Counted from the first letter of the stretch, positions 43,895 through 53,482 are shown. The stretch is DNA of 64,000 bases from Geobacteraceae bacterium (GCA_009773645.1 WSYB01000017.1:81338-145337), one strand, 5' to 3'. Numbers and translations: made by a program. The notes: a model not told the origin generated them from the sequence alone.

Positions 43895-44449
43895 TTATCT
43901 GTCTGCCCGGAGGTTCTCCTTTACCCATTTGAGTACCCTCGGCTGGTTCAAATACGGAATAAGCTTGAGCGTGGTTTTCTGGTCAAGCTTGTTCAGCATT
44001 TCTATGGCAACGTCTTCTTCCAGCTTGTCCATCAGTTTTGCGGATTCTTCCGGTCTCATCTTTTTGAACATTTTCAGCATTTTCACGTAACGTTCACTCT
44101 CAACCTTCTTTTTCGTTGAAAGCGAATCGTCAAGGGATTTCTTTGCGGCATTGATCTCGTTTATCCTGGCATCGAGCCTTGCTGTCGACTTTTTCAGCTC
44201 CAGCTCCTTCGCATTGAGCGCCGCCTCTTTCTCTGCCAGTTGCTGTCGCCTTATTTCCAAGCCCTCTGCCTCGTCCTGGGCGGTTTTCGGGGAAGACGCC
44301 TGATAACTCCCCGCCGCAGCCTCACCTGCCGGTTTGGCAGGCTGAGGGTTGGCCGCCATAGCCGTTTTGCGGAGGGAAGTAGATCCATGGCTCGAAAGCC
44401 ATAGAAGCATCAAGACAGCACATGTAAGTACCCTCGCAACTCTTTTCAT
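43895..44449 (-). CDS. MotE/YlxF-like protein with MgtE-N-type C-terminus
   Basis: 184 residues. One N-terminal membrane segment or signal (ARVLTCAVLMLLWLS), a long coiled coil at about 65-125 (LAEKEAALNAKELELKKSTA), and a C-terminal helical domain with KMLKMFKKMRPEESAKLMDK LEEDVAIEMLNKLDQKT, as in MgtE-N. MotE-type proteins chaperone MotC, YlxF lies at this spot in Bacillus. Position between fliJ and fliK fits. Overlaps fliJ by one base. Confidence 0.8.
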   Translation of the reverse strand: MKRVARVLTCAVLMLLWLSSHGSTSLRKTAMAANPQPAKPAGEAAAGSYQASSPKTAQDEAEGLEIRRQQLAEKEAALNAKELELKKSTARLDARINEINAAKKSLDDSLSTKKKVESERYVKMLKMFKKMRPEESAKLMDKLEEDVAIEMLNKLDQKTTLKLIPYLNQPRVLKWVKENLRADR

Positions 44450-44892
44450 TACTTGTCACGACCACTTCTCTGAATTGCAATCTCGTCCAGAAAAGCACGT
44501 TCTTTTTCTGCAAGCTCCTGCTTTTGCACCGTGATCTTTCTCTCCTTGAACGTCTCCAGCACCTTCTTATCCTTGGCGGCTTCCAACAGGGTTTCCCTCT
44601 TTTCCATCACTTTTTTGTCGAGGGAATCCACGCTCCTGCGCTGCATCCGGATATCGGCGCTCTTTTTTCTGGAAAAATCCGCGTACATCTGCAGTTCGGT
44701 CGCAAGTATCCCGACTGCCTGCTTCCCGTTAAACTCCGAAGCGAGCCGGTTCGCTTCATCCTCTTCCCTCTTCAGCCGCTCCGCGGCCTTCTGAAATTCG
44801 TGCCTGGCAGCGGCAAATTCAAGTTTGCGCACCTTTTCCACCTCTTGGCGGAAATTCAGCACCTGATCCAGCTTAAATCCCCGTTTATGCAT
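44449..44892 (-). CDS. fliJ: Flagellar export chaperone FliJ
   Basis: 147 residues. Coiled-coil stalk of the FliI ATPase. Mostly charged helix: LDQVLNFRQEVEKVRKLEFA, DSLDKKVMEKRETLLEAAKD-like segments and KQELAEKERAFLDEIAIQR. Follows fliI and precedes the MotE-like gene. Confidence 0.88.
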   Translation of the reverse strand: MHKRGFKLDQVLNFRQEVEKVRKLEFAAARHEFQKAAERLKREEDEANRLASEFNGKQAVGILATELQMYADFSRKKSADIRMQRRSVDSLDKKVMEKRETLLEAAKDKKVLETFKERKITVQKQELAEKERAFLDEIAIQRSGRDK

Positions 44893-44945
44893 GCCCGTGT
44901 CCTCGCAGCGATTACCCGTTATGCGGCAATCACTATCACAGCCTG

Positions 44946-46274
44946 CTATGCAGACCCTTCATCGAAAATATCCTCAAGCGCCTCTACGGCCCGCTCAAAA
45001 CTGACTCCATCGTGAATGTCCTGCTTCAGATACGTAATCATCTCATCCATCTTGACTATTGCCTGATCGATTTTCGGATTGCTCCCCTGCTTGTAGGCGC
45101 CGATATTGATGAGATCTTCGGACTGCTTGTAGACGGCCATGAGCTCCTTGAATTTACCCGCCATTCCCTGCTGGTTTTTCTCCGTAACATCCATCATGAC
45201 ACGGCTGGCGCTGGCAAGAACATCGATGGGCGGATAGATGTTGCGCTCCGCAAGTTCCCTGGAAAGGAGGATGTGCCCATCCAGGATGCTGCGCATGGAG
45301 TCGGATATCGGCTCGTTGAAGTCATCCCCCTCCACCAGGACGGTGTAAAGCCCGGTAATGCTCCCTTCCCGGAAGTTCCCGGTTCTTTCCAGAAGCTTGG
45401 GAAGTGCGGCGAAGACCGAAGGGGTATACCCCTTGGTGGTCGGAGGTTCACCAATGGCCAGGCCAACTTCCCGCATGGCCATGGCAAAACGGGTGGCAGA
45501 ATCCATCATGAGCAGCACCTTCTTACCCTGGGCCTGGAAATATTCGGCTATGGTGGTCGCTATATACGCCCCACGCATTCGCACCAGCGGCGGCTGATCC
45601 GATGTGGCCACAACAACCACCGACTTTTTCAGCCCCTCCTCCTGCAGGTCCTTTTCGATGAACTCTCTGAGTTCCCGGCCACGCTCGCCGATGAGGGCGA
45701 TTACATTCACGTCCGCCTCGGTATAACGGGCGATCATGCCGAGGAGGGTCGACTTCCCCACACCCGAACCGGCCATGATGCCGACCCGCTGCCCTTGGCC
45801 GCAGGTCAACAGGCCGTTTATGGCCCGGATGCCCAGATCGAGCGGTTTTCTGATCGGCGCACGCTTCATGGGGTTAACCGGTATGGCGTAGATGGGATAC
45901 TCCTCATCGGCCATGATCGGTCCCTTCTCGTCTATGGGGGCGCCAAGTCCGTCAATGACACGCCCCAGCAGGTCAGGGCCCACCCTCAGGGCAGCTTTCT
46001 TCCGTCGAACCGAAATGAGACTGCCGAGCCCCACCCCCCGCAACTCTCCAAGGGGCATGAGCAGCGTCTTGTTGTCACGAAATCCCACAACCTCGGCCGG
46101 TATGGGGTCCCCGTCATGGGGATGTATTTCGCACAGGGTGCCCACCGCGGTGTCCGGACAGTACCCTTCGATGACAAGCCCCACAACCTGTGTTACCTTG
46201 CCGAGAAACCTTATCTGCTTCACAGTTTCCACCCCCGGCATATACCGGGTAAGATCAACTTTTTGAGTCATCAT
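44946..46274 (-). CDS. fliI: Flagellar export ATPase FliI
   Basis: 442 residues from the ATG at 46274 (GAGGA upstream). F1-beta-like hexameric ATPase of the export apparatus. Walker A AGSGVGKST at about 168-176, Walker B KVLLMMDSATRFAMAMREVG, and GLAIGEPPTTKGYTPSVFAA. The fliH stop overlaps its start. Confidence 0.95.
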   Translation of the reverse strand: MMTQKVDLTRYMPGVETVKQIRFLGKVTQVVGLVIEGYCPDTAVGTLCEIHPHDGDPIPAEVVGFRDNKTLLMPLGELRGVGLGSLISVRRKKAALRVGPDLLGRVIDGLGAPIDEKGPIMADEEYPIYAIPVNPMKRAPIRKPLDLGIRAINGLLTCGQGQRVGIMAGSGVGKSTLLGMIARYTEADVNVIALIGERGRELREFIEKDLQEEGLKKSVVVVATSDQPPLVRMRGAYIATTIAEYFQAQGKKVLLMMDSATRFAMAMREVGLAIGEPPTTKGYTPSVFAALPKLLERTGNFREGSITGLYTVLVEGDDFNEPISDSMRSILDGHILLSRELAERNIYPPIDVLASASRVMMDVTEKNQQGMAGKFKELMAVYKQSEDLINIGAYKQGSNPKIDQAIVKMDEMITYLKQDIHDGVSFERAVEALEDIFDEGSA

Positions 46275-47064
46275 GTCGGCATTCCTCGGCAAGCAGTTTC
46301 AACGGAGTTTCTCCGGGCATACCACGCTCCTCCACAAAGCGCCGGTAAATTTCGTCAAGCTGAACTTCTATGCGGGCATCAATGGTCCCTGTAACGGTTT
46401 CCACCATGCACCCTCCCGGAAGTATCGCATCATCGGGGGTCATGGTGATGTTCGTATTCCGGCCGATGCCGGAGAAATAGAGCTGCCGGTCGGCGGCCAC
46501 CAGGTGATAGTCTTCCGGATTAAGACGGATGTTTACCCTGTCCAGGTCGGTGCAGCCACTGATTGCCGCTGCCACAATGTTAGCCAGTATCTGCGGGTCC
46601 TGGCTTATTTCCTGCTGGATGATCTTCCTGGCTACCATTATGGCCAGCTTAAGGAGGTCGTCTTCGCTTTCCCTCAGGACCTTCTCCCGCAACCTGGTAA
46701 TACCGGTAATCCCCTCGCGCAGCGACTTGAATACATTGGACAACCCTCTTTCGGCCGCCTGACGTCCTTCATCAACCCCTTTTTGAAATGTTTCATCCAG
46801 CTTCCGCTGCAGCTCATCTTCGGAGATGAGCTGCATTCCCTCAGCGAGGGGCGCCATTTCCACCGGGACTTCCTCCTCCCCACCGGGGGGAGTCACCGAA
46901 ATCTGGTCCACGCCGGCGGAACCGTTAAAAACAAGCGGTTGGAAACCGTCGGCATTCGAACTTGCCACATCTGCGGCAGCGGCTCCTGACAGAACCAGGT
47001 AACTTACGCTGCTGACGGAATGCTCTGCAAGCTGCCCGGATTTGATGACCTTAGACGAGGACAT
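46255..47064 (-). CDS. fliH: Flagellar assembly protein FliH
   Basis: 269 residues from the ATG at 47064, which overlaps the fliG stop by 14 bases and has GGAGGG upstream. Regulator and peripheral stalk of FliI. A helix-rich middle (LQRKLDETFQKGVDEGRQAA) and a C-terminal FliH/V-ATPase E-type domain with MVARKIIQQEISQDPQILAN and ILPGGCMVETVTGTIDARIE. Confidence 0.92.
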   Translation of the reverse strand: MSSSKVIKSGQLAEHSVSSVSYLVLSGAAAADVASSNADGFQPLVFNGSAGVDQISVTPPGGEEEVPVEMAPLAEGMQLISEDELQRKLDETFQKGVDEGRQAAERGLSNVFKSLREGITGITRLREKVLRESEDDLLKLAIMVARKIIQQEISQDPQILANIVAAAISGCTDLDRVNIRLNPEDYHLVAADRQLYFSGIGRNTNITMTPDDAILPGGCMVETVTGTIDARIEVQLDEIYRRFVEERGMPGETPLKLLAEECRHDDSKS

Positions 47065-48070
47065 CGTCCCCTCCACGGCCGACAATAACCACCTTCCCTT
47101 CTTCCTCCATCTTCCGCACGACCTTTATTATCTCGGACTGCGCCTTCTCCACATCGGAGAGCCTTACCGGCCCCATTACCTCTATGTCCTCCTTGATCAT
47201 ATCGGCGGCACGACTGGAAATGTTCCGGAAGACCTTGTCCTTGACCTCGTCGGTGGAGGCCTTCATGGCAAGGGTCAGCGTATCGTTGCTGACTTCACGC
47301 ATGATCGCCTGGATAGAGCGGTCATCGAGCTTGAAGATGTCCTCAAAGGTAAACAGATGCTTCCTGATGACTTCCGCCAGGGGGGGATTCATCACGTCGA
47401 GGCTGTCCAATATACGTTTCTCTTTGCTCCGGTCGAGATGATTGAACATCTCCACAACCTTCTCCACACCCCCCACTTTGAACCTCTGGACCCCCCCCAT
47501 GGCCGTCAGTTCTTTCAATATGACCTCATCAATATCGGAAAGGACCTCGGGCGACACCTGGTCTACGTCCGCAATGCGGATTACCACATCCGCCTGCAGT
47601 TCCTGGGGGAGATGGCCGATTATTTCACTGGTCTGCTTCGCCCTCAGCTTGGCTATGATTACCGCAATGGTCTGGGGATGCTCCTGGGAAAGAAAATTTG
47701 CTACGGTCTTCGGGTCCATGGTGCCGAGGATGTCTTCCAGATCCCCGAAACTGGTGGTATGCAGCTCCTGAAGGAGCATTTCGGCCTTCTGCGGCCCCAG
47801 CGCCTTCTCCAGGATCTTCCTTACAAACTCATCCCCTTGGGAAAAAAAGCCCGACTCCGGGTTGGTAATCTGGTTAAATTCATTTACCACATCCAGAATG
47901 GTCGGAAGGGACACATGCCCGAGATTGGCCATGGCTTGACTGATTCTTTTTATTTCCCCATCTTCCATATGCTGGAAGACCTTGCTGGTCGCCTCTGTCC
48001 CAACATACAGGAGAAGGATGGCCGCCTTGTCCGTCCCTGTGAGAGTGGCAATTTTATCTGCTGCCGCCAT
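47051..48070 (-). CDS. fliG: Flagellar motor switch protein FliG
   Basis: 339 residues. Torque-generating rotor protein. N-terminal LTGTDKAAILLLYVGTEATS, middle EHPQTIAVIIAKLRAKQTSE with the EHPQT motif, C-terminal MFTFEDI-like KHLFTFEDIFKLDDRSIQAI MREVS-type block holding the charged torque helix. Overlaps fliH. Confidence 0.95.
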   Translation of the reverse strand: MAAADKIATLTGTDKAAILLLYVGTEATSKVFQHMEDGEIKRISQAMANLGHVSLPTILDVVNEFNQITNPESGFFSQGDEFVRKILEKALGPQKAEMLLQELHTTSFGDLEDILGTMDPKTVANFLSQEHPQTIAVIIAKLRAKQTSEIIGHLPQELQADVVIRIADVDQVSPEVLSDIDEVILKELTAMGGVQRFKVGGVEKVVEMFNHLDRSKEKRILDSLDVMNPPLAEVIRKHLFTFEDIFKLDDRSIQAIMREVSNDTLTLAMKASTDEVKDKVFRNISSRAADMIKEDIEVMGPVRLSDVEKAQSEIIKVVRKMEEEGKVVIVGRGGDDVLV

Positions 48071-48113
48071 ATACTACCCCGATACGGTATCTTTCCATTG
48101 TTGTTGCGCCGGT

Positions 48114-49688
48114 TTATTTCTTGCTTTCTATCCAGTTCTTGAGCACCTGGGAGGTCTGATAAGATTCCTGCTTCACCTTTTCGATCAATTCCAACTGGTT
48201 TACCGATTGACTGGCCAGTTTGGCTTTCTGGGCATCCAGCATTTTTTTCACCTGGTCTTCAGCTGACTCCAGGGGCTCGAATGATTCAGGGGCGGATCCC
48301 TTGAGGGTCCCCAGCAAAGGACGGATCACCAGAAAAAGGAGCGCCAGGAAACCCAGACCGATCAGCGCGTTCTTCAAGAGCGACATAAAGATCGGCGCAT
48401 TCCACCAGCCGGGAGGTTCCTCCTCGGCTTCACCGGTATCCTGAAAGGGAATGTTGGCAACCGTTATCTGGTCACCCCGCTCGACGTTGTAACCGACCGC
48501 GCTTTTTACCAGCGCCTCGATCTTTTGCAATTCGTCCGGGCTTCTGGGTACGTATTTCGCCTTAGCCGCAGCGCCTTCCTTGGCCTTGACCGGCGTTTCA
48601 TATTTGCCGTCCACCAGAATAGCCACCGAAACCTTGGAGAGAGTCCCCACCGGCTCAATAGTGCGGGCGGTCGTCCGGCTCACCTCGTAGTTCAAGGTTT
48701 CATCACTCTTGGATCCCCCACCCATATTTCCGGCAACGGGGGCGGTTTTGCCAAGGTTCGTCTGCACACCGGGTACGCCGGCCGCAATGGCGGCAGCACC
48801 TCCCTTCTCCTCGCTCCGTTGCTCACTGCGCACCGCAGCAGTTTCAGGGTCATAACGCTCTTCAAATTTCTCCACCTGCTTAAAATCGAAAGTTGCGGAG
48901 ACCCGCGCCGCAGATTTTCCCGTGCCGACCACCCTGTCAAGCAGCGATTGCAGCCTCTCCTCGATATTTTTTTCATAATTGCGCTGCGTTTCCTGCATGG
49001 AGGTAGTCATCTTGCTGGTGACGTCGGTCGCTCCTGTCCTGCTCAATACCTTGCCGCGTCCGTCCAGGACCGTCACATGGTCGGTGTCCATCCCCTCCAC
49101 AGACGATGCCACCAGATGGACTATCCCTTGGACGTCGCTTTCCCGCAGGGTCTTGTTGGACTTCATCTTCAAAACGATGGAGGCGGTCGGAAGCTTTTCG
49201 TTATCTTTGAAAAGGGATTTTTCCGGAATCGCCAAATGAACTCTGGCCTGTTCCACCCCTGCGAGCTGGGAGATGGTCCGTGCCAGTTCGCCTTGCAGTG
49301 CCCGCTGGTAGTTCAGTTTCTGCACGAACTCCGTCATACCGAAGTTTTTCCGGTCGAAAATCTCGTAGCCGACCCCTCCCCCTTGAGGGAGTCCATCGGA
49401 AGCAAGGGAGAGACGGAGGTCGTACACTTTGTCCGCCGGCACCAGTATCGCCTTGCCATCCGCGGCTATTTGATGGGGGACTTTTTGCTCCTTGAGTTTC
49501 TTTATGATTTCGCCCGCGTCTTCACTGGTCAGATTGGCAAAGAGCGGCCGATAATCGGTCTTGTTGGCAACAAGAATCAGCACGGTAAAAGCCAGTACCG
49601 AAAGGGCCGCCACCCCGCCCACCACCCAGCGTCTGGCTGGCGAAAGGGCAAGAAACGGTTCAAGCAGTTTTTTAAAACTATCCTGCAT
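48114..49688 (-). CDS. fliF: MS-ring protein FliF
   Basis: 524 residues from the ATG at 49688 (GGAG upstream; a TTG seven codons earlier is the alternative). Membrane helices at about 20-40 (RWVVGGVAALSVLAFTVLIL) and 430-450 (LLKNALIGLGFLALLFLVIR) flank the periplasmic ring domains (VARVHLAIPEKSLF-type text: EQARVHLAIPEKSLFKDNEK). The C-terminal tail KQESYQTSQVLKNWIESKK binds FliG. Confidence 0.95.
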   Translation of the reverse strand: MQDSFKKLLEPFLALSPARRWVVGGVAALSVLAFTVLILVANKTDYRPLFANLTSEDAGEIIKKLKEQKVPHQIAADGKAILVPADKVYDLRLSLASDGLPQGGGVGYEIFDRKNFGMTEFVQKLNYQRALQGELARTISQLAGVEQARVHLAIPEKSLFKDNEKLPTASIVLKMKSNKTLRESDVQGIVHLVASSVEGMDTDHVTVLDGRGKVLSRTGATDVTSKMTTSMQETQRNYEKNIEERLQSLLDRVVGTGKSAARVSATFDFKQVEKFEERYDPETAAVRSEQRSEEKGGAAAIAAGVPGVQTNLGKTAPVAGNMGGGSKSDETLNYEVSRTTARTIEPVGTLSKVSVAILVDGKYETPVKAKEGAAAKAKYVPRSPDELQKIEALVKSAVGYNVERGDQITVANIPFQDTGEAEEEPPGWWNAPIFMSLLKNALIGLGFLALLFLVIRPLLGTLKGSAPESFEPLESAEDQVKKMLDAQKAKLASQSVNQLELIEKVKQESYQTSQVLKNWIESKK

Positions 49689-49701
49689 CGGAACTCCGAA
49701 A

Positions 49702-49777
49702 ACGTTCAACGTTGAACTTCTATGTTCTACGTTCTACTGGACAAAACCTAGAACCTCGAACCTTGAACCTAGTACGT
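49702..49777. repeat. Heptanucleotide array (GTTCTAC / GAACCTA), fliF/fliE gap, part 1
   Basis: ACGTTCA, ACGTTGA, ACTTCTA, TGTTCTA, CGTTCTA, then AAACCTA, GAACCTC, GAACCTT, GAACCTA: 7-base register with the second part complementary to the first. A short second piece (TAGAACC twice) is at 49914-49934. Confidence 0.7.
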
Positions 49778-49802
49778 TGTAACTCTTTTTATTTCGCATG
49801 GT

Positions 49803-49905
49803 CCCCCCTCCCTTGACGGGAGGGGGTCAGGGGGTGGGTGAGGCTGCAACCTTGCGTCTTTGTGGCAACTTCCCCCCCACCCTAACCCTCCCCCGCCTGT
49901 ATCAA
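49803..49905. repeat. GC-rich palindromic element in the fliF/fliE gap
   Basis: CCCCTCCCTTGACGGGAGGGG self-pairs at the left end, and GGGGGTGGGTGAGG faces CCCCCCCACCCTAACCCTCC at the right end, so the whole 100 bp can fold. It is embedded within the heptanucleotide array. It resembles repeats common in such genomes; copy number cannot be judged here. Confidence 0.55.
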
Positions 49906-49939
49906 ATGTTACAAGGTACTAGAACCTAGAACCTTATGA

Positions 49940-50248
49940 TTATACCGGCATCCGCATTATTTCCTGATACGACTCCAGCGCCTTGTTCCGCACCTGAAGC
50001 AGAAACTGAAAAGAAATGCTGGACTTTTCCATGGCGATCATCACCTCGTGGAGCCCTTTTGATTCACCGGTAACAAGACCCTGGATCGCCTTGTCCGTCT
50101 CAAGCTGCGAACTGTTTACTTTCCCCACCATTTCCCCCAGTACTTTGCCGAATCCCTCGGCAGGAGATGCCGGCTTCGCTCCCGTTGCCAGCGGAGAGGG
50201 GAATACCTGCTCAATTCCCGTCCCACTCTCGATAGCCTTGATTACCAT
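49940..50248 (-). CDS. fliE: Flagellar hook-basal body protein FliE
   Basis: 102 residues. Joins the MS-ring to the rod. C-terminal signature LHEVMIAMEKSSISFQFLLQ VRNKALESYQEIMRMPV, with the FGKVLGEMVGKVNSSQLETD helix before it. Third gene of the flgBC-fliE set. Confidence 0.94.
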   Translation of the reverse strand: MVIKAIESGTGIEQVFPSPLATGAKPASPAEGFGKVLGEMVGKVNSSQLETDKAIQGLVTGESKGLHEVMIAMEKSSISFQFLLQVRNKALESYQEIMRMPV

Positions 50249-50315
50249 ACGCCCCTCCGTAAAAATCAGTTAAATCAGCTATGCCAACAATTTGACTCTT
50301 TACTATTCGCGATAA

Positions 50316-50753
50316 TCAACGCCCCAGTTCCAGGGTTTTCAGCGCCATGCTCTTGGCCGCCTGGGCCGCCGTAACGTTGGCTTCGTAAGCCCTGGTGGCG
50401 GATATCATGTCGGCCATCTCCTCGACGACGTTCACATTGGGGAGCGCCACATATCCCTGTGCATCGGCATCAGGGTGGGCCGGGTCGTACTGCAGCCTGG
50501 GCGGATTCTGATCTTCTGTTATCTGCACCACCGCCACTCCGGTGGGGTCTTTTTGACTGAGCCGGTTCAAAGCGGCATTAAATTTACTTGCCATCGGCGC
50601 CGCTGAAAATACCGCGTCTTTGCGCTTGTAGGGGCCGCCTTCCGCCGTCCTGGTGGAGTTGGCATTGGCCAGGTTGCTGGAGATCATGTTCATCCTGGTC
50701 CGCTCAGCCGTCATGGCCGATGAGCTGACATCCATGGCAGTGAAAAAATCCAT
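50316..50753 (-). CDS. flgC: Proximal rod protein FlgC
   Basis: 145 residues. MDFFTAMDVSSSAMTAERTR, SSNLANANSTRTAEGGPYKR K, and C-terminal NVVEEMADMISATRAYEANV. Abuts flgB with no gap. Confidence 0.95.
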   Translation of the reverse strand: MDFFTAMDVSSSAMTAERTRMNMISSNLANANSTRTAEGGPYKRKDAVFSAAPMASKFNAALNRLSQKDPTGVAVVQITEDQNPPRLQYDPAHPDADAQGYVALPNVNVVEEMADMISATRAYEANVTAAQAAKSMALKTLELGR

Positions 50754-51176
50754 TTACATACCTCCCTTGATGGCCTGTTTCAACCCTTCAAACTTTTTCC
50801 CCAGTATCTGCACCGAAGCGTTGTACATGATCTGGTTTTCCATCATCTTACTCATTTCGTTTTCCAGTTCGACCCCATTCCCATCCCGACCGATCGTTGC
50901 TGCGGGAGTCTCGACCACCTCCCCTTGCACCCCTTCCAGGTTGGCCGCCTTCCCTTTAAGCGGAATATGCCGCGGGTGTGTGACCGCCGGGGTAGCGTTC
51001 CCCTTTCCCTTCAGCGCCCCCTTCAACTCTCCTTCAAAAGAGAGAGTTTTCGGTATATAGCCTGGGGTTTCGGCATTGGCCAGATTGGCTGATATATGGT
51101 TTTGATTTTTGGCCCGCAGGTCAAGACTCTTGCTCACGAGATCGACCGTGGTTCCGAATATCCCGTCTATCGGCAT
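50754..51176 (-). CDS. flgB: Proximal rod protein FlgB
   Basis: 140 residues from the ATG at 51176 (AAGGAG five bases upstream; the longer in-frame ORF reaches into the promoter). LVSKSLDLRAKNQNHISANL ANAETPGY, then MMENQIMYNASVQILGKKFE. First gene of the flgB...flgE transcript driven by the sigma54 promoter at 51205. Confidence 0.95.
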   Translation of the reverse strand: MPIDGIFGTTVDLVSKSLDLRAKNQNHISANLANAETPGYIPKTLSFEGELKGALKGKGNATPAVTHPRHIPLKGKAANLEGVQGEVVETPAATIGRDGNGVELENEMSKMMENQIMYNASVQILGKKFEGLKQAIKGGM

Positions 51177-51204
51177 ACATGCTCCTTTCCATTGCATGAT
51201 TTTA

Positions 51205-51219
51205 GCAAAACCCATACCA
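51205..51219 (-). promoter_or_regulatory. Sigma54 promoter of flgB operon
   Basis: Minus strand TGGTAT-GGGTT-TTGC, with the invariant GG and GC exactly 10 bases apart; two departures from TGGCAC. About 29 bases upstream of the flgB ATG. Confidence 0.75.
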
Positions 51220-51305
51220 TAAGATTTGCTCTTCAATTACGGCTACTTACGCTGCAACACCAGCCGCATGTCGAAAAGGGAGGTAATCATTCCCACCTAA
51301 AGTCA

Positions 51306-53441
51306 TTAATTTGACAGGGTTGTAATCTTTCCCTTCATCCTCTCCCGCCACTCCAGGTCGTCAATAGCCTGGACAGCAAGCTTCTGCCAAACCGGGTCGT
51401 TTCCTCCCGTTTTGATCTGTTCCCACAGACTCCTGGCCTCATTGGTTTTCCCATCCAGCATGCTGAGTTCTCCCATTTTATAGAGAAACTGGTCACGCCT
51501 CCCCGCTTCGGCAATCTCGAGGCCGGCGCGGTACACAGCCATCGCCCCTTGCCGGTCGCCGGCGGCCGTCCTGGAAAAAGCGGACATATAATAGGCGTCT
51601 GTCAAAAGGGGAGAAGCTATTCCTCGCTCCTTTATTGCCGCAATGAAGAGGGTCATGGCCTTGTCGGCCTCTTTATGTTTCCCGGCGCCCGCCAGCGCCT
51701 TTCCCAGATAATAATAACTTTCGGGAAAGTCGGCTCGCGTCCGGGGAGCAAGAAGCCATGACAACTCAGAAACTACTTCCTTCATATCGTTTTTCCGGTA
51801 ACATATCTCCCCCAGCTTTTCACGGATACGATGCGCATACTGGTGATGGGGAAATCTTTGCAGAAACCCCCTTGCCGCACCTTCAGCCAGGGAGTAATCG
51901 GAAAGCGCAAGGGCATCGTCGAGAATCCGGCTGAGCATGAACGGGACAGAGGCCGTCGCCCATTCCCGCTCAATAAGATTACCGAATAGGGTTATCTCTC
52001 CCTTCAGCATTCTTGCAGCAGCAAAAGAGTCGGCCAGCCGCTCAATGAACTTGTCGTCGGCAAGGCATCCGGCCAGGTAGTCGCGGTTTTCCTGGGCCAG
52101 CTTCACCAGTCCCTGGAAATCTTTGGCAGCGTAAAGCTCCTGATAAACAGGGACGAGCAACTCCTCGCGCATGGAGCCGGCAATGTTTATGAAGACGCCC
52201 CTGGGGTATTTTTTCTGGTAGCCGACCACCATGGATAATGCGGTCATCCCGGGACCGTACATGGATTCAAGGAGAGTCGCCTTGAAAAGCGCCTCCTCCC
52301 GGAGTGAAAAGTCCGATGACGTCTCATTGATCTTTTTATATTCCTGCACCAGTTCCTGATAGGTCTCTCCGCCGGTTGTAAATATCCGCCGGTCGGCCAG
52401 TTTCATTGCTGCGTGGCTTACTGCCTTGTTCCCGGTAAAATTGGCAACCACCGTCCGGTAGATGGCAAGCGCCTCCATTTCTCGCCGCTGCCGGGCCAGG
52501 ATGTCGGCCAGCCTCACCAGAAGAAGGGGCGCATATTTTTTGTCGGCCAATTCCGCGATGAGACGGGTCAGGACCCTCCGCCCGCCGGGGAGATCACCGC
52601 TCCGTACTATGCTGTCGGCATAATAAAAGGTAACGGAAGGGTTTGACGACATGTACTGCGGCCAGAGCCGTTCTCCTTCGCGAAAGGCCTTCAGGGCCGC
52701 ATCGTATTTTTGCAGAAGGTAAAGGGCCTCTCCCCTTCGGTAGGCGGCCAGTGCCCGAACCGGCGACTCCTTTTTCATGAAAAAGGCGAAGACCTCCTCG
52801 GCCTCGGTCCCATTCCCCTTGTAAATTGCTGCTTCCCCTGACAAAAAAAGTTTCAACTCTGTCGGCGGAATCAATTTCTCCAACAGACGGCGATCTGTGG
52901 GGATAAAAGGAATATCCGACTTAAGCGGCGGGTCGAATTCCCGGATCAGCTTCCCGGCGCCGTTCCAGATAGACTCACGGCCGGGGATAACAGACTGGGA
53001 AACCGTCGCCTTGAAAAGCGGGCCAACGTCGAGGGAATAAATATGTGATCCGGAGAATCTTACAGAACGTACTCCAGGGCCATCCTCCATGGCGGAGATG
53101 GTCACCAGCAGGTTGTCGCCGCGCTGCGATACCACAATCCCCGCGATGTACCGGTCGGAATAGTTCCGCAGCTTTTTAAACAACCGTCCATCGGTCTTGT
53201 TGAAGACAAGATGTATCCGACGCCGGGCGGGAAAGGCGATAGAAGATTCCGTCTCTTTATCCAACCGGAATATGAGGCGGGTGTAATTTGTGCTCGGACG
53301 AATCGCGACCCTGCAAAGATGTGAGGAAACCTCTCCCGCGGCTTCAGAGGTTAAGAGAAGGAGAAAAATGAGCCCGGCAAGAGCCGGAAAAGGCGACATG
53401 GGGATGTGTAATTTCCGGTTTCGAGGTACAAGTTTCCGCAT
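51306..53441 (-). CDS. Secreted AMIN-like/TPR protein, candidate motor-associated scaffold
   Basis: 711 residues from the ATG at 53441 (ATG at 53399 and 53504 are alternatives). Basic n-region then a Sec signal ALAGLIFLLLLTSEAAGE. Residues about 45-145 look like an AMIN-type domain (TRLIFRLDKETESSIAFPAR RRIHLVFN). The rest is a helical solenoid of degenerate TPR/Sel1-like units (AAYRRGEALYLLQKYDAALK AF; ESYYYLGKALAGAGKHKEAD). It is therefore periplasmic. A sigma54 promoter lies upstream and flgB downstream. Campylobacter PflA is a periplasmic TPR motor scaffold of similar size and is a model for the role, by analogy only. Confidence 0.7.
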   Translation of the reverse strand: MRKLVPRNRKLHIPMSPFPALAGLIFLLLLTSEAAGEVSSHLCRVAIRPSTNYTRLIFRLDKETESSIAFPARRRIHLVFNKTDGRLFKKLRNYSDRYIAGIVVSQRGDNLLVTISAMEDGPGVRSVRFSGSHIYSLDVGPLFKATVSQSVIPGRESIWNGAGKLIREFDPPLKSDIPFIPTDRRLLEKLIPPTELKLFLSGEAAIYKGNGTEAEEVFAFFMKKESPVRALAAYRRGEALYLLQKYDAALKAFREGERLWPQYMSSNPSVTFYYADSIVRSGDLPGGRRVLTRLIAELADKKYAPLLLVRLADILARQRREMEALAIYRTVVANFTGNKAVSHAAMKLADRRIFTTGGETYQELVQEYKKINETSSDFSLREEALFKATLLESMYGPGMTALSMVVGYQKKYPRGVFINIAGSMREELLVPVYQELYAAKDFQGLVKLAQENRDYLAGCLADDKFIERLADSFAAARMLKGEITLFGNLIEREWATASVPFMLSRILDDALALSDYSLAEGAARGFLQRFPHHQYAHRIREKLGEICYRKNDMKEVVSELSWLLAPRTRADFPESYYYLGKALAGAGKHKEADKAMTLFIAAIKERGIASPLLTDAYYMSAFSRTAAGDRQGAMAVYRAGLEIAEAGRRDQFLYKMGELSMLDGKTNEARSLWEQIKTGGNDPVWQKLAVQAIDDLEWRERMKGKITTLSN

Positions 53442-53443
53442 AG

Positions 53444-53482
53444 GGGTTGAAACTCGAAACTCAAAACTCAAAAGTCGAAACC
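53444..53482. repeat. Heptanucleotide array (GAAACTC class) upstream of the AMIN/TPR gene
   Basis: GGGGTTG, AAACTCG, AAACTCA, AAACTCA, AAAGTCG, AAACCAG: 7-base register, directly before the start codon, so it forms the 5' leader. Confidence 0.65.
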
